Source: Conchocele bisecta (taxonomy: Eukaryota > Mollusca > Bivalvia > Lucinida > Thyasiridae). Taken from it: a stretch of DNA of 64,000 nt. This document shows positions 61,823-64,000 of the stretch, in pieces (the stretch's first letter is position 1; every line of letters starts with the position of its first letter). Where the stretch lies: contig CM055265.1 in the NCBI GenBank assembly GCA_029237695.1, forward strand, positions 116,906,067 through 116,970,066. Direction: 5' to 3'. A program made the position numbers and the translations under genes. The notes under the pieces were generated by a model. It saw only the letters and a program-made list of their open reading frames with translations. It was not told the DNA's origin and made no database searches.

Positions 61823-61848
61823 TATAAACATATACATATATATACAAA

Positions 61849-62118
61849 ATGGAGTGTGCGACTTGTTGTAAGACTTTTGCGTGTAAAGACTATCTACGAA
61901 GGCATCTATTGAGACGTAGAAAATTTCCTTGTGTCGCCCCACAATTTCAATGCCCCAGATGCCCTTGTAAATTCGTAAGTGCCCAAACTCTTTGTAGACA
62001 TAAGCAACTTCGCTGTCAGGTGGCTAAAGGTGAACGCGGTAGACTGGAGCTGGTAGAATTAGTTGCTGATCTGCGAAATAAATTAGCTATATTGGAGGAG
62101 AAAAATTCTGATCGTTGA
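61849..62118 (+). CDS. Polinton C2H2 zinc-finger and coiled-coil protein
   Basis: This 89-residue intact frame has two finger-like modules: CATCCKTFACKDYLRRH (about residues 3-20) and CPRCPCKFVSAQTLCRH (about 35-51). It ends in a leucine-rich coiled coil (LVELVADLRNKLAILEE). Zinc fingers plus a dimerisation helix suggest a small DNA-binding regulator or replication accessory. It is preceded by the TTCAATTGGACG inverted pair. Its 3' end overlaps the convergent gene by 32 bp. Confidence 0.75.
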   Translation: MECATCCKTFACKDYLRRHLLRRRKFPCVAPQFQCPRCPCKFVSAQTLCRHKQLRCQVAKGERGRLELVELVADLRNKLAILEEKNSDR

Positions 62119-62383
62119 TTTTAAACAGTTTTATAAAATTAGTTTCATCATCTTCAAATAGTTCTCCTCCGATCCTATTTAGTCGCTTCATTTCACGAAT
62201 TTGATCCTTGTACCGGCGACATAATTGCCGGTATAATATTGTAAATGCAACGTTTTTATCGGAGCGTAATAAATTACGCTGATATTTCATGTATTCGAAT
62301 TTGCATAGTATTTTCAATTTATAGTAATATGGGTCAACAAGGACATTATAATATTCCAATTCCCGTTCTATTTTATTATCCAT
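62087..62383 (-). CDS. Polinton small protein, unrecognised
   Basis: This intact 98-codon frame starts MDNKIERELEYYNVL. It is helical, rich in tyrosine, lysine and arginine, with a basic segment (RQLCRRYKDQIREMKRL). No family is recognised. Two direct copies of TTCAATTGGACG lie 42-69 bp upstream of its start. Confidence 0.55.
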   Translation of the reverse strand: MDNKIERELEYYNVLVDPYYYKLKILCKFEYMKYQRNLLRSDKNVAFTILYRQLCRRYKDQIREMKRLNRIGGELFEDDETNFIKLFKINDQNFSPPI

Positions 62384-62424
62384 TTTGTTATAATATTTTT
62401 GTTATAACCTATTAAATTTATATG

Positions 62425-62452
62425 TTCAATTGGACGTGTGTTCAATTGGACG
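62425..62452. promoter_or_regulatory. tandem TTCAATTGGACG motifs
   Basis: Two direct copies (62425-62436 and 62441-62452) share their flanks (ATTAAATTTATATG before, AACATGATG after) with the region at 61765-61803, which has ATAAAATTTATCTT before and TTACATGATG after. The two upstream regions look like diverged copies of one promoter. Confidence 0.55.
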
Positions 62453-62557
62453 TGAAAAAAAAACATGATGTATTATGACACCAATATAATTAGACTACGA
62501 TCCAACTTTTGATTGATGGTGGGTTACAATACAGCGCAATAACGTTACAAACTGTGT

Positions 62558-62783
62558 TTGGGGGTGGGATCTACAATACAGCTCAATAACGTTACAACTT
62601 TGGTGGCATCATTTTGACTGACTCTTTTCAAAATTATTTTCTCCAAAATTTAAAAATTTGCTGTCGGATACAATTTTCTCATTAACCAATTTTTGTATTT
62701 TTTCGGGGGTGGTAGGGGTAGTGTAAAGGGGATGGAAGTTATACCACCGTAGGTGGTATAATTTTGACTCCCTATATACTACT
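62558..62783 (-). repeat. Polinton right terminal inverted repeat
   Basis: Complement of 41331-41557. Just inside it, at about 62525-62550, a further partial copy of the TACAATACAGC-CAATAACGTTACAA word is present that the left end lacks. Confidence 0.92.
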
Positions 62784-64000
62784 TTCATTCATTTGGATTT
62801 AATATATAGTGGAGGCAGTTGTATCTAATTACCACATCCATTTTTAGTTTCTGATACATTGGATGAAATGCAAATGGTGGTTTCACATTATATACATTCC
62901 TTGTTATTTTCCAGAGCTAAGTGCCCTTTAAAACGCACATGAACTGCTGTTTTACTATTTTCCGACTACTGGTACTGGTCAAAGTCCTTATTTGCTGGCA
63001 AATTTTAATTGTCAAAAATGGACTGTGGTAGTCTCGGAAAAATTATATCTTGTGAGTTTTGCCAATCTTATCACTTGAAATTACCTACAATGTTGTTACA
63101 ACTCTGTTTGAAGTATCTCAACTTAATCTGCATCTGGATCACGAGATTGCTGTCTATTTTACATCAGCCTCAGGTCGCATGCAATAGCTAATTACACCCG
63201 ATTACAAACACACAACTTTGAGACACCACCTGTGTGTGTGTGTATTAGGTTATTGATTTTTTCTACCTGGCAGGCAGCCAGTGATGGGTCTGGGAGTGGC
63301 TCATAGGAAAACCAGGCATATGCAAACGTTGGAAATTGTCAGCCCGACCTGGTGGTAACTTTTGCTAAACGCTCATAATTGGTGCCATTTTCATGGATTT
63401 TTCGCACCTGCACATAAATTAAATTATTTTGACGGGAACAGTATAAGAAGAATCTTAGAAATTTACTTTTTTCAAAAGAGTGTTGGGAGTCTTGTTTGCT
63501 AATTTTTTACTCGCCCTAGACATTCCAGTTTTTTTCACAAGCCAGTCGGGCTTGTGGTTTGACGATTTTCACTGGCCCGACAGAATCAATTTCGAAGACT
63601 GGGTTTTTGTCAATTTTAATTGGGTATTTAAGCAAATACGCAGCTTATCTAGAGCTCTGTATCAATTGGTAAATTTAGTTTCATACACTAACATCGCCCG
63701 TCATAGGCAGTGCCTATTTCATATTACAATGTTTATTAAACATGTACACGTAATAATTGACTTAAGATTCTCTAAATTCTGAAAGATATTTATGGATTCA
63801 TTTTATTTTTTTAACTCCACATTTTTTTTTTGCTGTTGTTGTTGTTCGTAGCAACCTTATCTGACGTTTTAAATCACTTGGTTACTATTATAGCGGGCTA
63901 GATAACCAGAAAATGACGAGTTGGTTCTAGGGCGAGTTGGTTAGCGGACGAGTTGACCCGGTACTCACCCAGCTGTCTGCACTTGTTCATCGCACGTATT
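62784..64000. other. right flank, no supported gene
   Basis: No gene is recognised. Words such as ACTCGCCCTAGAC (63510), TCACTGGCCCGA (63569) and CTTATCTAGAGCTCTG (63644-63659) match ends of MITE families seen at 34-40 kb and 50.8-51.6 kb. The rest is anonymous. Confidence 0.5.

Larger units (their letters stand above)
41331..62783. mobile_element. Polinton/Maverick element, degenerate, 21.4 kb
   Basis: Both ends are AGTAGTATATAGGG-type inverted repeats of about 226 bp. TTTCAT flanks the left (41325-41330), and TTTCAT overlapping by one base flanks the right (62783-62788), consistent with the usual 6-bp duplication. The full Polinton core set is present: integrase, protein-primed polymerase B, packaging ATPase, major capsid candidate and penton-like candidate. 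The maturation cysteine protease was not found. A 3.73 kb hAT-like insertion accounts for part of the length; without it the element is about 17.7 kb. At least ten frame breaks or stops show that it is inactive. Confidence 0.93.

Noticed and set aside
39573..63659. CAGGGCTCT end at 39573 paired with CTTATCTAGAGCTCTG at 63644-63659 as one giant element around the Polinton
   Set aside because: The bases outside (TAACAT and TATCAA) do not match, so these are more likely ends of separate MITE copies.
1..64000. CRISPR array, bacterial operon or rRNA
   Set aside because: Repeats are satellites, coding repeats or TIR elements without unique spacers. Introns, SINEs and LINEs show a eukaryotic genome, and no rRNA sequence was recognised.

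Overview
The window looks like nuclear DNA of a mollusc, most likely a bivalve. It is AT-rich and intron-bearing, and crowded with SINE-like elements, foldback MITEs, satellite-bearing elements and poly-G or poly-CT tracts. Only two host genes can be supported, both as single exons on the minus strand: a large proline- and serine-rich exon resembling the N-terminal half of an Ajuba/LIMD1-type LIM protein (15138-16554), and the terminal exon of TP53RK/Bud32, the p53-related KEOPS kinase (36794-37284). Their other exons were not found here. The species call is an impression from repeat style and was not tested by any search.

Left part. Positions 354-10246 form one 9.9 kb DNA transposon, not recognised as such by any single open frame. 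It has 29-bp terminal inverted repeats, an ATAT duplication on each side, and 51-bp subterminal arrays at both ends. It carries one long minus-strand gene (7351 to 1714) encoding a DDE-like, DUF7869-type protein behind a very large tandem-repeat N-terminus. The gene has several one-base frame breaks. From 10.3 to 34 kb there are foldbacks, a tandem set of RFX X-box-like palindromes, a truncated LINE, SINEs with clear 13-14 bp target duplications, a 769-bp tandem duplication, a 177-bp tandem array, and a 4.4 kb satellite. From 34 to 41 kb the TP53RK exon sits among TTAA-flanked and hAT-like MITEs.

Right part. Positions 41331-62783 are a Polinton/Maverick element (virus-like DNA transposon) bounded by about 226-bp terminal inverted repeats that are roughly 98% identical by eye. 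The morphogenesis genes lie on the left: a two-helix membrane protein, a small beta-rich protein, a penton-like minor capsid candidate, a large conserved virion-type protein, a coiled-coil membrane-anchored protein, a double-jelly-roll major capsid candidate and a packaging ATPase. Then come a transmembrane-tailed conserved protein, a small unknown protein, a retroviral-type integrase, a protein-primed family B DNA polymerase on the opposite strand, and three small replication-side proteins. Nearly every large gene carries frameshifts or stops, and the polymerase is split by a 3.73 kb hAT-like insertion (54940-58669) that itself contains a satellite-bearing element. The copy is therefore dead. 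I did not find the Polinton cysteine protease.

The most unusual signals are these. A palindromic CCAAT-N4-6-ATTGG motif recurs inside three different Polinton genes (plus the ATPase start) in unrelated reading frames. A TTCAATTGGACG motif is shared by the promoters of the small genes at the right end. The 9.9 kb transposon combines reiterated terminal motifs with a giant repeat-bearing transposase-like gene. Two unrelated element families share a 'short hairpin plus internal satellite' design.
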